DNA of 64,000 nucleotides from the NCBI GenBank assembly GCA_963716445.1, contig OY970313.1:682001-746000 (forward strand), in the 5' to 3' direction. The translations under genes were made by a program, and so were the position numbers. Source of the stretch: JAAYBF01 sp963716445. Lineage in GTDB: Bacteria; Actinomycetota; Thermoleophilia; Solirubrobacterales; Thermoleophilaceae. Positions 54,498 through 63,814 of the stretch are shown here, piece by piece. Below the pieces are notes generated by a model, which ran no database searches, was not told the DNA's origin, and saw nothing but the letters and a program-made list of their open reading frames with translations. The first letter of the stretch is position 1. Every line of letters begins with the position of its first letter.

Positions 54498-55514
54498 ATG
54501 CCGGCCCAGTCGATTCCCACCACGGGAGCCGCACCAGTACAGCTGCTGGAGCTGGAGAACATCCCTGCCCTGAGGGACGAGGTCCGCGCGCTCGCCGAGG
54601 AGCGCAACGCCGTCATCCTCGCGCACAACTACCAGCTGCCGGAGATCCAGGACGTCGCCCACTACGTCGGCGACTCGCTCCAGCTCTCGCGCCAGGCGGC
54701 CGCCGACGGCGCCGAGGCGATCGCCTTCTGCGGCGTCCACTTCATGGCCGAGACGGCGTCGATCCTGTCGCCCGACAAGACGGTCGTGATCCCCGACCTC
54801 GACGCCGGCTGCTCGCTCGCCGACGCCATCACGGCCGACCAGCTGCGCGCCTGGAAGGCCCAGCACCCCGGCGCAGTCGTCGTGATGTACGTCAACACGA
54901 CCGCCGAGGTCAAGGCCGAGACCGACTATTGCTGCACCTCCTCGAACGCCGTCCAGGTCGTCGAGCACGTCTGGCGCGAGCACGGCGATGACACCGAGAT
55001 CCTGTTCGGCCCCGACATGTGGCTCGGCGCCTACGTCGAGAAGCAGACCGGTCGTCGGATCCACGTCTGGGACGGCGAGTGCCACGTGCATGCGGGCATC
55101 CGCCCGAGCGACATCGCCGACACGCGCGCCGAGCACCCCGACGCCGAGTTCATGATCCACCCGGAGTGCGGCTGCACGACGCAGGTGATGGAGTTCGTGG
55201 CCGCCGGCGACGTCGACCCGGAGCGCACCCACATGCTCTCGACCGGCGGCATGCTCGCGTTCGCGCGCGACTCCGAGGCCGAGGAGTTCATCGTCGCCAC
55301 CGAGACCGGGATGCTCCATCCCCTGGAACGGCAGAACCCGGACAAGCGGTTCATCGCGGCCAACCGAGCGGCCTCCTGCAAGTACATGAAGATGATCACG
55401 CTGCCCAAGCTGCGCGACGCCCTGCGCGACCTGCAGCCGGTCGTGAAGGTCGATTCCGAGATCGCCGCCCGGGCCCGCGTGCCGATCGAGCGGATGATCT
55501 CGATCACTCCCTGA
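54498..55514 (+). CDS. nadA: Quinolinate synthase A
   Basis: 338 residues. Condenses iminoaspartate and dihydroxyacetone phosphate to quinolinate using a [4Fe-4S] cluster. The three cluster cysteines are visible in IAFCGVHFMAETA, DYCCTSSNAV and HPECGCTTQVM. NAVILAHNYQLPEIQDVAHYVGDS and PDLDAGCSLAD are further landmarks. The start has ribosome site AAGAGG and a leader with a hairpin; it forms the NAD pathway pair with nadC. The tandem structured repeat begins eight bases after the stop. Confidence 0.96.
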   Translation: MPAQSIPTTGAAPVQLLELENIPALRDEVRALAEERNAVILAHNYQLPEIQDVAHYVGDSLQLSRQAAADGAEAIAFCGVHFMAETASILSPDKTVVIPDLDAGCSLADAITADQLRAWKAQHPGAVVVMYVNTTAEVKAETDYCCTSSNAVQVVEHVWREHGDDTEILFGPDMWLGAYVEKQTGRRIHVWDGECHVHAGIRPSDIADTRAEHPDAEFMIHPECGCTTQVMEFVAAGDVDPERTHMLSTGGMLAFARDSEAEEFIVATETGMLHPLERQNPDKRFIAANRAASCKYMKMITLPKLRDALRDLQPVVKVDSEIAARARVPIERMISITP

Positions 55515-55521
55515 GCAGCTA

Positions 55522-55712
55522 GATCCGGCGAGTACCGCAGCGACCGTGCGGAGCGCGCAGCCAGATCGGTCCTAGGGCTTGGTGCGGAGCTTGTCGGAGC
55601 TAGATCCGGCGAGTACCGCAGCGAGCGTGCGGAGGGCGCAGCCAGATCGGTCCTAGGGCTTGGTGCGGAGCTTGTCGGAGCGAGATCTGGCGAGTACCGC
55701 AGCGACCGTTAC
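55522..55712. repeat. Structured dispersed repeat, tandem copy B (81-bp period)
   Basis: GATCCGGCGAGTACCGCAGC recurs at 55522 and 55603, and as GATCTGGCGAG at 55684, exactly 81 bases apart: two full units plus a partial third. Arm 1 GCCAGATC at 55560 and 55641 each stands 43 bases before the next arm 2. The second pairs perfectly with GATCTGGC (55684-55691). It fills the gap between nadA and the dehydrogenase gene. Confidence 0.8.
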
Positions 55713-55721
55713 GGTTGGCGC

Positions 55722-56756
55722 ATGAGAGAGCTGAACTTCGTCGAGCCGGGCCGGCTCGAGTGGCGGGAGGCCGACGACCCGAGGCTCGAGGCCGATCGCG
55801 AGGCGCTCGTGCGCCCGCTCGCGGTGGCCACCTGCGACCTCGACACGGGGGTGATCACGGGCCGCTTCCCCGTTCCGGGGCCGTTCGCCTTCGGCCACGA
55901 GTGCGTCGCCGAGGTGGTCGACGTCGGCGACGCCGTGCGGTCGGTGCGTCCGGGGAGCCTCGTCAGCGTCGCTTTCCAGATCTCCTGCGGCGAGTGCCCG
56001 ACCTGCCGCGCGGGGAACTCGGGCAGCTGCACCGAGACGCCGCGGCTGGCGATGTACGGCCTGCCGCTGGGCGGTCACTGGGGCGGGTTCCTCTCGGACC
56101 TCGTGCGGGTGCCGTACGCCGACGCGATGCTGGTCGAGCTGCCAGACGGCGTAGCCGCCGGCGCCGCGGCGAGCGTCAGCGACAACATCGTTGACGCCTG
56201 GCGCACCGTCGGGCCGCAGCTCGAGGCCAACCCCGGCGCCTCGGTGCTCGTCTGCGGTGGCGCCGGCTCGATCGACCTCTACGCCGTCGCGATCGCCCGC
56301 GCCCTGGGCGCCGCGCGGGTCGACTACGCAGGCGGCCGCGACGACCGCGCCCGGGCGCTCGCCGAGCGGCTCGGCGCCTACGTGCTCGGCGCGGAGCTGC
56401 CCGAGCGGCTCGGCGCCTATCCGATCGTCGTGGACGCCAGCGCCCAGGAGGAGGGCCTTGCGTGCGCCCTTCGCTCCACCGGTCCGGACGGGACCTGCAC
56501 CAGCATCGGCATCTACCCGACTCCGACCACGCCCGTGCCGCTGTTCGAGATGTACACGAAGAACATCACCTTCGTCACGGGGCGCGTGCACGCGCGCGAG
56601 GCGATCCCCCAGGTGCTCGAGCTGATCGCCGACGGCCGGCTCGATCCCGAGCCCGTGACCAGCCGCCACGTCGGCTGGGAGGACGCCGCCGAGGCGCTCG
56701 CCGAGCACCGCGAGAAGCTCGTGATCGAGCGCGGCGCCTGCGGGAAGACGTCGTGA
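55722..56756 (+). CDS. Zinc-dependent medium-chain alcohol dehydrogenase-like protein
   Basis: 344 residues. MDR fold with FAFGHECVAEVVDVG (catalytic-zinc His/Glu region) and the structural-zinc-like cluster SCGECPTCRAGNSGSC. An altered nucleotide loop VLVCGGAGSIDLYAVAIARALGA follows. A usual catalytic-zinc Cys is replaced near VATCDLDTG, where it is retained as Cys. It probably oxidises an alcohol or reduces an aldehyde/ketone with NAD(P). The ATG at 55722 is directly behind the tandem repeat, with no clear ribosome site. Confidence 0.82.
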   Translation: MRELNFVEPGRLEWREADDPRLEADREALVRPLAVATCDLDTGVITGRFPVPGPFAFGHECVAEVVDVGDAVRSVRPGSLVSVAFQISCGECPTCRAGNSGSCTETPRLAMYGLPLGGHWGGFLSDLVRVPYADAMLVELPDGVAAGAAASVSDNIVDAWRTVGPQLEANPGASVLVCGGAGSIDLYAVAIARALGAARVDYAGGRDDRARALAERLGAYVLGAELPERLGAYPIVVDASAQEEGLACALRSTGPDGTCTSIGIYPTPTTPVPLFEMYTKNITFVTGRVHAREAIPQVLELIADGRLDPEPVTSRHVGWEDAAEALAEHREKLVIERGACGKTS

Positions 56757-56820
56757 GCGAGCGACTTCGACGGGAGAGCCCCGTGATCGAGCGCGGCGCC
56801 GGCGGGGCATAACCCGGACG

Positions 56821-57561
56821 GTGGCGCTCAACCGCCTCTACCCACGCCCGGGCGAGACGACCGCCGAGGAGCTCGTCGCCCAGCTCGACCTCGGCTCGCG
56901 GGCGCCGGCGGAGCGCCCCTACGTGGTCGTCAACATGGTCTCGACGATCGACGGGCGGGCGGCGCTCGACGGCCACACCCGTGGCCTGAGCAGCCCCGAG
57001 GACCGTGGGCTCTTCCACCTCCTTCGCGCCGCCGGCGACGCCCTCCTGGTCGGGGCCGGCACGGCTCGCACCGAGCGCTACGGCGAGGCGGTCAAGTCCG
57101 ACGAGCTGCGCGCCGCTCGCGAGCGTCACGGCCTCGACCCGGTCCAGCCGACGGTGATCGTCTCGGGCCGCCTGCTGCTGCCGTCCGACCTGCCGCTGCT
57201 GCAGGCCGCGGGCGCGCCGGTGATCGTCGCGACGGCCGCCGACCACGACCTCGAGGGCGTCGAGGCGGACGTCACCTACGAGCGCACCGGCGACGACCTC
57301 CGGCTCCTGCTCGCCCGCCTGCGCTCCGAGCACGGCATCCGCTCGCTCGTCTGCGAGGGCGGCCCCACGCTGCTCTCGTACCTGCTCGCCGCCGGCCTGA
57401 TCGACGAGCTCTTCCTCTCGATCGCCCCCCAGCTCAGCGGCGGCGGGGACGAGCCCACGATCGCGACCGGTCCCGCCCTCGCCGAGCCCGCCGACGCCGA
57501 GCTCCTCTGGATCTGCGAGTCCGACGGCGAGCTCTTCACCCGCTGGCGGGTCGGGCGCTAG
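56821..57561 (+). CDS. RibD C-terminal/dihydrofolate reductase-like protein
   Basis: 246 residues. NMVSTIDGRAALDGHTRGLSS, DALLVGAGTARTERYG and SLVCEGGPTLLSYLLAAGLIDELFL match the RibD_C reductase domain, which reduces a ribosylamino-pyrimidine with NADPH in riboflavin synthesis. No deaminase domain is attached, so it may be a stand-alone reductase of another pathway. The GTG start lies just after an 18-bp direct repeat of the preceding gene's 3' end. A palindromic element follows the stop. Confidence 0.85.
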   Translation: MALNRLYPRPGETTAEELVAQLDLGSRAPAERPYVVVNMVSTIDGRAALDGHTRGLSSPEDRGLFHLLRAAGDALLVGAGTARTERYGEAVKSDELRAARERHGLDPVQPTVIVSGRLLLPSDLPLLQAAGAPVIVATAADHDLEGVEADVTYERTGDDLRLLLARLRSEHGIRSLVCEGGPTLLSYLLAAGLIDELFLSIAPQLSGGGDEPTIATGPALAEPADAELLWICESDGELFTRWRVGR

Positions 57562-57584
57562 GGGTCTCGACCTCCCTTCGACCT

Positions 57585-57630
57585 CGAGTGGACTATTGAC
57601 CGGGCTGGGGCCCAGTCGAAGTTCCATTCG
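57585..57630. repeat. Diverged second copy of the 46-48-bp palindromic element
   Basis: Left CGAGTGGACTATTGACCGGG (57585-57604), loop CTGGGG, right CCCAGTCGAAGTTCCATTCG (57611-57630). Fourteen of twenty pairs hold. Arm and loop lengths and much of the sequence equal the perfect copy at 11174-11221, and it again lies just downstream of a coding region. Confidence 0.6.
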
Positions 57631-57736
57631 GTCGCGAACGGGGACACCCGCCGCTGCAACGCGCCCTGCAGAACCTGCACGTGGTGTTGCACTTGCAAAC
57701 GCCGCGGCGGCCGACCGCTATCAACCGTGACCGCAG

Positions 57737-58567
<831 letters not shown>

Positions 58568-58569
58568 CC

Positions 58570-59475
58570 ATGACCTTCGGATTCTTCCTCAAGGAGGCCG
58601 TCCGCGGCCTGTCGCGAAACTCGGCGCCCGCCCTCGCGGCGATGCTGACCGTGCTGCTGACCGCGCTCGTGCTCGGGGTCTTCATCCCGATCGTTCAGGC
58701 GACGACCGGCACCGCCAACGAGGTGCGCGACCGCGTGGTCGTCAACGTCTACGTGGCGGAGGACGCGACGCCGGCCGAGCGCAGCCAGCTCGCCAAGGCG
58801 CTCGAGAACACGAGCAACGTCAAGGCGGTCGAGTTCGTCTCCAAGCAGGAGGGCCTCGCCGAGGCGAAGCGCAAGAATCCCGGCGCCTTCGAGGACGGCA
58901 CCAAGCTGCTCGGCGAGAACCCGCTGCCGGACATGTACCGCGTCGTCCCGGACGACCCCGACGAGGTCGGGTCGATCGTCGATCGCCTCGCGCCCGTCGG
59001 CGCCGACGGCGTCAGCGAGCCGTCGCTCGCCGCGATCGACGAGGTCCGCAACAAGGAGGACGACACGGAGAAGATCCTCTCCGCCACCGGACTGGTGAAG
59101 ATCCTCACCGCGGGGCTGATGGTGCTACTCGTGTTCGCCTCGATCGCGCTCGTCGCCAACACCCTCCGGCTCTCGATCTTCGCGCGGCGACGCGAGGTCG
59201 AGGTGATGAAGCTCGTCGGCGCGACCAACTGGTTCATCCGCTGGCCCTTCGTGATCGAGGGCGTGATCGTCGGCTTCATGGGCGGCGTGCTCGCGGTGCT
59301 GCTCCTGACGATCGCCAAGGAGACGTTCATCGACCCGCTCGGCGATCGCTTCGCGCTGCTGGCGTCGCCCGACACGATCGACTTCCCGCTGCTGATCGTC
59401 GTGCTGCTGCTGGCCTGCATCGCCGTGTCGGCGATCGGATCGGCGATCACCCTGCGGCGCTTCCTGCGGGTCTGA
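58570..59475 (+). CDS. ftsX: Cell-division membrane protein FtsX
   Basis: 301 residues, four hydrophobic segments. A cytoplasmic N-terminus (FLKEAVRGLSRNSAPALAAM), first helix, then a large extracytoplasmic domain with VVVNVYVAEDATPAERSQLAK and NPLPDMYRVVPDDPDEV. The C-terminal three-helix FtsX block holds LRLSIFARRREVEVMKLVGATNWFIRWPF, the ATPase-contact loop. The ATG comes two bases after the ftsE stop, so the pair is coupled. The extracytoplasmic domain contacts a cell-wall hydrolase such as RipC in relatives. Confidence 0.95.
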   Translation: MTFGFFLKEAVRGLSRNSAPALAAMLTVLLTALVLGVFIPIVQATTGTANEVRDRVVVNVYVAEDATPAERSQLAKALENTSNVKAVEFVSKQEGLAEAKRKNPGAFEDGTKLLGENPLPDMYRVVPDDPDEVGSIVDRLAPVGADGVSEPSLAAIDEVRNKEDDTEKILSATGLVKILTAGLMVLLVFASIALVANTLRLSIFARRREVEVMKLVGATNWFIRWPFVIEGVIVGFMGGVLAVLLLTIAKETFIDPLGDRFALLASPDTIDFPLLIVVLLLACIAVSAIGSAITLRRFLRV

Positions 59476-59551
59476 CCCCCGTTCCGGGGACCGCCGCGGC
59501 CTGTCACTACCCTTGACGGCTGGCCGTACCCCTCCGCGGCCGCCTTCACCC

Positions 59552-60736
59552 ATGAGCTCCCTCGCAAAGACAGCAGTGGCGATCCTGGCCGCCCTTGCGC
59601 TGCTGGCCGGCGGCATCTGGCTCGGCGGGCACCCGGAGGAGCTGCCGGACCGCTTGCGCGAGGCGCTGGTCAAGGACGACCGGGCGCTGCGCGCCGAGAT
59701 CGAGGACGCGATCAAGGACGACTTCTACAAGCCCGTCGACGACTCGCAGCTCGAGGCCGGCTCGCTCAAGGGCGCGGTCGAGGGCCTCGGCGATCGCTTC
59801 TCGAACTACCTGACCCCCAAGGAGACCGAGCAGTTCCAGCAGTCGGTCGACGGACGCTTCGAGGGCGTCGGGATGAACGTCGACCAGGACAAGCGCGGGC
59901 TGCGCGTCCTCAACGTGTTCGAGGACTCGCCGGCGGAGCGGGCCGGGATCGTCAAGGGGGAGTTCATCACCGAGGTCGACGGCCGTTCGATCGCCGGGCT
60001 GTCGTCGGACGTCGCGACGGCCCGCATCAAGGGGCCGGCCGGCTCGACCGTCTCGCTCGAGCTCGTCGACCCCGAGACGTTCGAGCCGCGCACCGTGAAG
60101 GTCAAGCGCGAGCGGATCGTGGTTCCGGTCGCCAGGGGGCGGATCGTCGAGCGCGACGGCCGGAAGCTGGGTGTGGTCGAGCTGACGAGCTTCAGCGAGG
60201 GCGCTCACGGGCTCCTGCGGCGCGAGATCGACGAGCTGCTGGCTAAGGGCGCCGACGGCATCCTGCTCGACCTGCGCGGCAACGGCGGCGGCCTGCTCGA
60301 CGAGGCGGTCCTGGTCGGATCCATCTTCATCGAGGACGGGCTGATCGTCTCGACGAGGGGCCGCACCCAGCCGGAGCGCGAGCACGAGGCGAAGGGGGAC
60401 GCGATCGATCCCGACATCCCCGTCGTCGTGCTGGTCGATCGCGGCTCGGCCTCGGCGTCGGAGATCGTCGCCGGGGCGATCAAGGACCGCAAGCGCGGCA
60501 CCGTCGTCGGCACTCGCACCTTCGGCAAGGGCGTCTTCCAGGAGGTCCAGCCGCTCTCCAACGGCGGCGTCCTCGACATCACCGTCGGCCAGTACTACCT
60601 GCCGAGCGGCGAGAACATCGGCAACAAGGGCGTCAGGCCGACCGTCCGCGCGAGCGACGACGTGGACACCGAGCGCGACGAGGCGCTGCCGCGCGCGCTC
60701 GACGAGCTCGCCGAGAAGCTGCCCGGGCCGCGTTGA
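59552..60736 (+). CDS. S41-family C-terminal processing peptidase
   Basis: 394 residues. An N-terminal membrane/signal helix (AVAILAALALLAGGIWL), a PDZ domain around residues 95-175 (FEGVGMNVDQDKRGLRVL, ERAGIVKGEFITEVDG), and the tail-specific protease core with LDLRGNGGGLLDEAV. DRGSASASEIVAGAIKD holds the catalytic Ser near 301, and GTRTFGKGVFQ the Lys near 326. It cuts exported proteins at their C-termini, probably cell-wall enzymes. TACCCT at 59508-59513 could be its -10 box. Its TGA overlaps the RNase R start. Confidence 0.93.
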   Translation: MSSLAKTAVAILAALALLAGGIWLGGHPEELPDRLREALVKDDRALRAEIEDAIKDDFYKPVDDSQLEAGSLKGAVEGLGDRFSNYLTPKETEQFQQSVDGRFEGVGMNVDQDKRGLRVLNVFEDSPAERAGIVKGEFITEVDGRSIAGLSSDVATARIKGPAGSTVSLELVDPETFEPRTVKVKRERIVVPVARGRIVERDGRKLGVVELTSFSEGAHGLLRREIDELLAKGADGILLDLRGNGGGLLDEAVLVGSIFIEDGLIVSTRGRTQPEREHEAKGDAIDPDIPVVVLVDRGSASASEIVAGAIKDRKRGTVVGTRTFGKGVFQEVQPLSNGGVLDITVGQYYLPSGENIGNKGVRPTVRASDDVDTERDEALPRALDELAEKLPGPR

Positions 60737-62598
60737 CGCCCGACGGGCGGGGGCAGGCGCAGCGTGCGCGCCGGGCGCGGGTCGAGCTGCCGATGGTCGC
60801 GGTGCTCGCGCGCCGCGGCAGGATGCTGGTCGCCGAGCCGCTGTTCGAGCCGGGTGGCGGGCGGATCGAGGTCGCGCGGGGCAAGGGCGGCGAGGGCGAC
60901 GTCGTGTTGGTCGGAGCCGGCAAGCGCGGCGCGCGGGTGCTGCGGGTCGTCGGCAAGCCGTGGGTGGCCCGTCACGTCGTCGAGGCGCTGATGCTCGACC
61001 GTGGCCTGCGGCGCTCGTTTCCCCGCCGCGCGGAGACCGAGGCGCTGGAGATTGTCGGGGGGCTCACGCCCCCCGTGCCCCCCGCGGCACCTGGCCGGCC
61101 GGCGGTGGATCGCTCGAAGCTCGGCGCGCGCACCGATCTCACCGCGCTTCCCACCTTCACGATCGACCCCGACGACGCCCGCGACTTCGACGACGCGATC
61201 TCCGCGGAGGGGGTCGACGAGGGCCTCGTCCGGCTGTGGGTCCACATCGCCGACGTCACCGCCTACGTGCGGCCCGGGTCCGTCCTCGACCGCGAGGCTC
61301 AGCGGCGCGGCAACAGCACCTACGTCCCGGGCGCCGTCGAGCCGATGCTCCCCGAGCTGCTGTCCAACGGCGAGTGCTCGCTGCGGCCCGGGGAGGATCG
61401 CAACGCCGTCACCGTGGAGATGGACGTCGCCGGCGTCGACGTTCGCCGCGTGGCGTTCCACCGCTCGCGCATCCGCTCCGACGCGCGGCTGACCTACGGC
61501 CAGGTCGATGAGGTCTTCGCCGGGCGCGCTGCTGCCGAGCGGCCGTGGGCCGAGCCGCTCGACGCAGCGCGCGGCGTCGCACGGGCGCTGCGCCGGCGCC
61601 GTGAGGAGCGCGGATCGCTCGAGGTCTCCTCGTACGAGCCGACGTTCGACTTCGACGCCGAGGGCAACGTCGTGGGTGTGCGGCAGGACGTCGAGACCGA
61701 GGCCCACACGCTGATCGAGGAGCTGATGATCCTCGCCAACGAGCAGGTCGCCGCCTACCTGGCCGACCGCAAGCTGCCGACCCTCTACCGCGTGCACGAG
61801 AAGCCCGATCCGCCGGCGGTCGAGGCGATGCTCGCCAAGCTCGCGGCGCTCGACGTGCCGACACCGGCGGCGCCGAGGCACATGAGCCCCCAGCAGGCGG
61901 CCGACGTGGCAGCCGAGGCGTCGCGGATGGCGGCCGCCTACTCGCGCGCGCACGGTCGCGGCGCGGCGGCCTTCGGCTCGCTGGTGCTGCGCTCGCTCAA
62001 GCCCGCCTACTACACGCCGCGCAACGTCGGTCACGCCGGCCTCGCCTCGCCGCGCTACTGCCACTTCACGTCCCCGATCCGCCGCTACCCCGACGTGATC
62101 GCCCACCGCGCGCTGCTCGCCGGCCTGGGACTCGACGACGGCGCACCGAGCGCCCACGAGCTCGACGAGATCGGCGTGGCCTGCAGCGCGGCCGAGCGCG
62201 CTGCGATGAAGATCGAGCGCACCGCCGACGACATCTGCCTCGCCTTCTTGCTCGAGCGCCGTTTGGCGGAGGAAGACGGTCGGGGGGCTCGCGCTCCCCG
62301 GGCCCCCCGCGGCACCAGTCAGGTGCGCGAGGGTGCGCTGGCGAGCGAGCCGCGCGTGTGGGACGGCGAGGTGGTCGGCCTGATCTCGAAGGGTTGGTTC
62401 GTGCGCTTCGGCGACGAGGGCTTCGAGGGGATGCTGCCGGTCCGGCGCGTGCCGGGCTGGTGGGAGCCCGACGAGCACGAGAGTCAGCTCGTCGACTCCG
62501 ACTCCGGCCGCGCGATCCGTCTCGGCGACGCGATCCGCGTCGAGGTCGCGCGGATCGACGCCGTGCGCGGGCGCGTGGACCTCGACCTCGCCGTGTAG
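60733..62598 (+). CDS. rnr: Ribonuclease R (RNB-family exoribonuclease)
   Basis: 621 residues. Degrades structured RNA 3' to 5'. N-terminal OB/cold-shock region, the RNB domain with TIDPDDARDFDDAIS (metal aspartates) and HIADVTAYVRPGS, and a C-terminal S1 domain (GEVVGLISKGWFVRFGDEGFEG). It is shorter than E. coli RNase R, lacking the long basic tail. Two 36-bp GC-rich repeats interrupt the linkers before RNB and before S1. TTG 60733 overlaps the protease stop (TTGA). It lies next to smpB, a trans-translation partner of RNase R in other bacteria. Confidence 0.93.
   Translation: MTPDGRGQAQRARRARVELPMVAVLARRGRMLVAEPLFEPGGGRIEVARGKGGEGDVVLVGAGKRGARVLRVVGKPWVARHVVEALMLDRGLRRSFPRRAETEALEIVGGLTPPVPPAAPGRPAVDRSKLGARTDLTALPTFTIDPDDARDFDDAISAEGVDEGLVRLWVHIADVTAYVRPGSVLDREAQRRGNSTYVPGAVEPMLPELLSNGECSLRPGEDRNAVTVEMDVAGVDVRRVAFHRSRIRSDARLTYGQVDEVFAGRAAAERPWAEPLDAARGVARALRRRREERGSLEVSSYEPTFDFDAEGNVVGVRQDVETEAHTLIEELMILANEQVAAYLADRKLPTLYRVHEKPDPPAVEAMLAKLAALDVPTPAAPRHMSPQQAADVAAEASRMAAAYSRAHGRGAAAFGSLVLRSLKPAYYTPRNVGHAGLASPRYCHFTSPIRRYPDVIAHRALLAGLGLDDGAPSAHELDEIGVACSAAERAAMKIERTADDICLAFLLERRLAEEDGRGARAPRAPRGTSQVREGALASEPRVWDGEVVGLISKGWFVRFGDEGFEGMLPVRRVPGWWEPDEHESQLVDSDSGRAIRLGDAIRVEVARIDAVRGRVDLDLAV
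61056..61091 (+). repeat. 36-bp GC-rich repeat in rnr, copy 1
   Basis: Starts CGGGGGGCTCACGCCCCCC (a 7-bp stem) and ends CCCCCCGCGGCACC. It encodes the linker GGLTPPVPPAA before the RNB domain. 33 of 36 bases equal copy 2, but it is read in a different frame. Confidence 0.75.
62281..62316 (+). repeat. 36-bp GC-rich repeat in rnr, copy 2
   Basis: Starts CGGGGGGCTCGCGCTCCCC and ends CCCCCCGCGGCACC. It encodes RGARAPRAPRGT in the linker between the RNB and S1 domains, in a frame different from copy 1. Length of 36 keeps the gene in frame. Confidence 0.75.
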
Positions 62599-62611
62599 CG
62601 TCGGGACCGCG

Positions 62612-63094
62612 ATGGCGAAGAAGGGCAAGCGCAAGGCGGCGGCCGGCGACCTCGCGACCAACCGCCAGGCGGCGTACCAGTACCACCTGCTCGAGAAGCT
62701 CGAGTGCGGCGTGATCCTGCAGGGCTCCGAGGTCAAGTCGATCCGCGACGGCGGCGTCCAGATCAAGGACGCCTACGCGCACATCGACAAGCGCGGCGGC
62801 GTATGGCTGCACAACATGCACGTCGCGCCCTACCTGCCGGCCTCGCGCGAGAACCACGAGCCCGAGCGCCCGCGCCAGCTGCTGCTGCACGCCGGCGAGA
62901 TCGAGCGCCTCGTCGCCGCGACCGCGCAGAAGGGCCTCACGCTCGTCCCGACCCGCGTCTACCTCAAGGGCCCGCGCGTGAAGATCGAGATCGCCCTCGC
63001 CCGCGGCAAGGACCAGGGCGACAAGCGCCGCGACCTCAAGGAGAAGGACCAGAAGCGCGAGATCCAGCGCGCGCTCGCCGAGCACGGCCGCTGA
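62612..63094 (+). CDS. smpB: SsrA-binding protein SmpB
   Basis: 160 residues. Binds tmRNA and delivers it to stalled ribosomes. ATNRQAAYQYHLLEKLECGVILQGSEVKS-type core, then RENHEPERPRQLLLH and VYLKGPRVKIEIALARGKDQGDKR, all typical, and the basic C-terminal tail KEKDQKREIQRALAEHGR that occupies the mRNA channel. Completes the actinobacterial prfB-ftsE-ftsX-smpB arrangement. No tmRNA gene was found within the window. Confidence 0.97.
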   Translation: MAKKGKRKAAAGDLATNRQAAYQYHLLEKLECGVILQGSEVKSIRDGGVQIKDAYAHIDKRGGVWLHNMHVAPYLPASRENHEPERPRQLLLHAGEIERLVAATAQKGLTLVPTRVYLKGPRVKIEIALARGKDQGDKRRDLKEKDQKREIQRALAEHGR

Positions 63095-63185
63095 CCGGGG
63101 ACGAGCTGCGCCGGTCGGGCGCGCAGCACTTCGTCAACACCGCCTCCAACGCGAAGACCTGCTCTGACGACCGTGTTCGCGCCCG

Positions 63186-63689
63186 TCAGCCGTCGGAGCG
63201 TGCGAACAGCGCGATCATCGCCGACTGCACGAACCGCGGCGGGAAGGTCATCACCGTCTCGTCGCGGTGGCGTGCGAGGAAGCGAGCGCCCCATCGCGCG
63301 CCGCGCAGGTTGCGTGGGATCCCACCCCGCATGAACAGGCCCTTCTGGGCGGCCGCCGCGCTGTCGGTGAGGAACTCCCGCAGATGAAGGGCGGGGATGA
63401 CGCGACAGCGGGCGTGGACGGTCTCGCCGCCGGTGTTCTTCAGCCCGTGCCTGGTCCCGGGCATGACGGGGACCTCGCCGTCGCTCGGCCGTAGGACGCG
63501 CTTGGTCTTGCCCACCAGAACCTCGACCTCGCCCTCGACGACCGACCAGTACTCCTCCTGGCGGGGGTGGAGGTGGGGCGGCAGCTCGCCACCCGGCTCG
63601 AGCCACGTGTCGACGATCAGGTTCTCGCCGTCCGGTGTGAAGGCGTGGCGGGCGCGGTGGACGGGATCGTGTACGGGCTCCGTCGTCAT
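63186..63689 (-). CDS. Cupin-domain protein
   Basis: 167 residues. The cupin beta-barrel is shown by PHLHPRQEEYWSVVEGEVEV (metal-binding His and Glu of motif 1) and VMPGTRHGLKNTGGETV (motif 2 His). A helical, aromatic-rich tail follows (ALHLREFLTDSAAAAQKG…). Function cannot be read from the fold, which serves many enzymes and binding proteins. ATG 63689 is chosen for the strong AAGGAGG site six bases upstream. TAGGTT (63735-63730) is the probable -10 box. Confidence 0.8.
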   Translation of the reverse strand: MTTEPVHDPVHRARHAFTPDGENLIVDTWLEPGGELPPHLHPRQEEYWSVVEGEVEVLVGKTKRVLRPSDGEVPVMPGTRHGLKNTGGETVHARCRVIPALHLREFLTDSAAAAQKGLFMRGGIPRNLRGARWGARFLARHRDETVMTFPPRFVQSAMIALFARSDG

Positions 63690-63729
63690 GGGGAAGGCCT
63701 CCTTCGCCTGCGGTGCGGTTGCCTCCGAC

Positions 63730-63735
63730 AACCTA
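63730..63735 (-). promoter_or_regulatory. -10 box for the cupin gene
   Basis: On the minus strand TAGGTT precedes a leader of about 30 bases with the strong ribosome site AAGGAGG (63704-63698). Confidence 0.4.
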
Positions 63736-63814
63736 GTGCGTGCTCGAGAACGGCCGCGCCCGGGCGTGTCGTCCTACGGCGGGGTCCACGTCGGCGCGCG
63801 GCGGCGGGCGTCGC

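Noticed and set aside
63095..63185. tmRNA (ssrA) next to smpB
   Set aside because: No paired ends resembling a tRNA-like domain and no tag-encoding frame in this 91-base gap; nothing else is visible there.
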